Assembly: GCA_017311185.1 (NCBI GenBank) | Contig: JAESUZ010002610.1 | Location: 62,001-126,000, forward strand | Reading direction: 5' to 3' | Source of the DNA: Proteles cristata cristata | Lineage: Eukaryota; Chordata; Mammalia; Carnivora; Hyaenidae | Length of the DNA: 64,000 nt | Shown: in pieces, positions 63,696 to 64,000 of the stretch | How positions within the stretch are numbered: the first letter of the stretch is position 1 | Layout: the number at the start of each line of letters is the position of its first letter | Notes under the pieces: model-generated | The model's input: only the letters and a program-made list of their open reading frames with translations | Told to the model about the DNA's origin: nothing | Databases searched by the model: none | Translations under genes and position numbers: made by a program

Positions 63696-64000
63696 ATGTT
63701 TGGGGAACAGGTCCTTCCAGGCATCTCTTAGGCCTCAGGATGACCTTGTGGGGTGTTTCCAGACCTCTCTCCATCGACTGAGGAAGGGGATCCCGACCCA
63801 GCTGGCAAAGGGCTATGCGTGGCGAGGAATGGCTAGCTGTGAAGTAGCAGCTCAAGTAATGATTGTGTATCAGGGAAAAAAGAGTCACATATGGACCATG
63901 TGGCAGCAGCTGTCAGCTCTCCAGGCTGGAGTCCTCTCCCTTCGCTGAGAGCAGAGCAGGGGGCCAGGCTGCCCCGGATGGTAGAAGAAGGAGGGGATGG

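Larger units (their letters stand above)
50998..64000 (-). other. MAPK4: MAPK4 intron 1, 3' part (runs off the window)
   Basis: This is sequence upstream of the exon 2 acceptor, taken as intron 1 because that acceptor implies an upstream exon. It has few repeats: SINEs at 54302, 56822 and 62165, a hAT element at 55789, an L2 at 60990 and an MLT1-type LTR at 62535. The stretches 51000-53975, 54540-55780, 56017-56395, 57044-58420, 58890-60990, 61405-61800 and 62874-63540 hold no feature I recognise. No CpG-rich promoter-like segment is evident. Confidence 0.75.

Overview
The window is nuclear DNA from a placental carnivore, most likely a cat or another feliform. The evidence is at least 30 copies of the tRNA-Lys-derived carnivore SINE. 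Their head reads GGGGCGCCTGGGTGGCTCAG and is followed by a long pyrimidine tract and an AATAAA tail, the form I know from cats rather than dogs. Many copies still have clean target-site duplications. There is also a 5'-truncated carnivore-type L1, and an older layer of MIR, L2, L1M, MLT1 and hAT remnants as expected in a mammalian intron.

I can support one gene. It is MAPK4 (ERK4, an atypical MAP kinase) on the minus strand, so transcription runs from high to low coordinates. Four coding exons are present. The first coding exon is at 50299-50844, with 5'UTR to about 50997; three more lie at 9349-9493, 7477-7638 and 1747-1948. Together they give 351 complete codons plus two bases of a split codon. 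This covers the whole kinase domain, the SEG activation-loop motif and the FRIEDE docking motif. The 3' coding exon, which should hold the long C-terminal tail, lies beyond position 1. The non-coding first exon and promoter lie beyond position 64000. Junction phases (0, 1, 1, 2) agree, and every junction has GT and AG ends.

Layout: 1-1746 is the end of intron 5. Then come exon 5, a 5.5 kb intron 4, exon 4, a 1.7 kb intron 3, exon 3, a 40.8 kb intron 2, exon 2, and at least 13 kb of intron 1 (50998-64000). Exons are numbered assuming one upstream non-coding exon. Intron 2 holds most of the repeats. These include an inverted pair of old L1 3' ends (33.3-36.0 kb) and an old L1 5' region split by four SINEs (40.8-43.2 kb). 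Relatively repeat-poor stretches are 15.36-16.02 kb, 51.0-53.9 kb and 58.9-60.9 kb.

I found no second gene, no functional tRNA or other RNA gene, no CRISPR array and no bacterial-type system. Reading frames outside the four exons look like chance or repeat-derived frames. The interest is in gene structure (a weak last donor, and SINEs inverted around exons 3 and 4) and in the history of transposon insertion, much of which can be read directly from target-site duplications.
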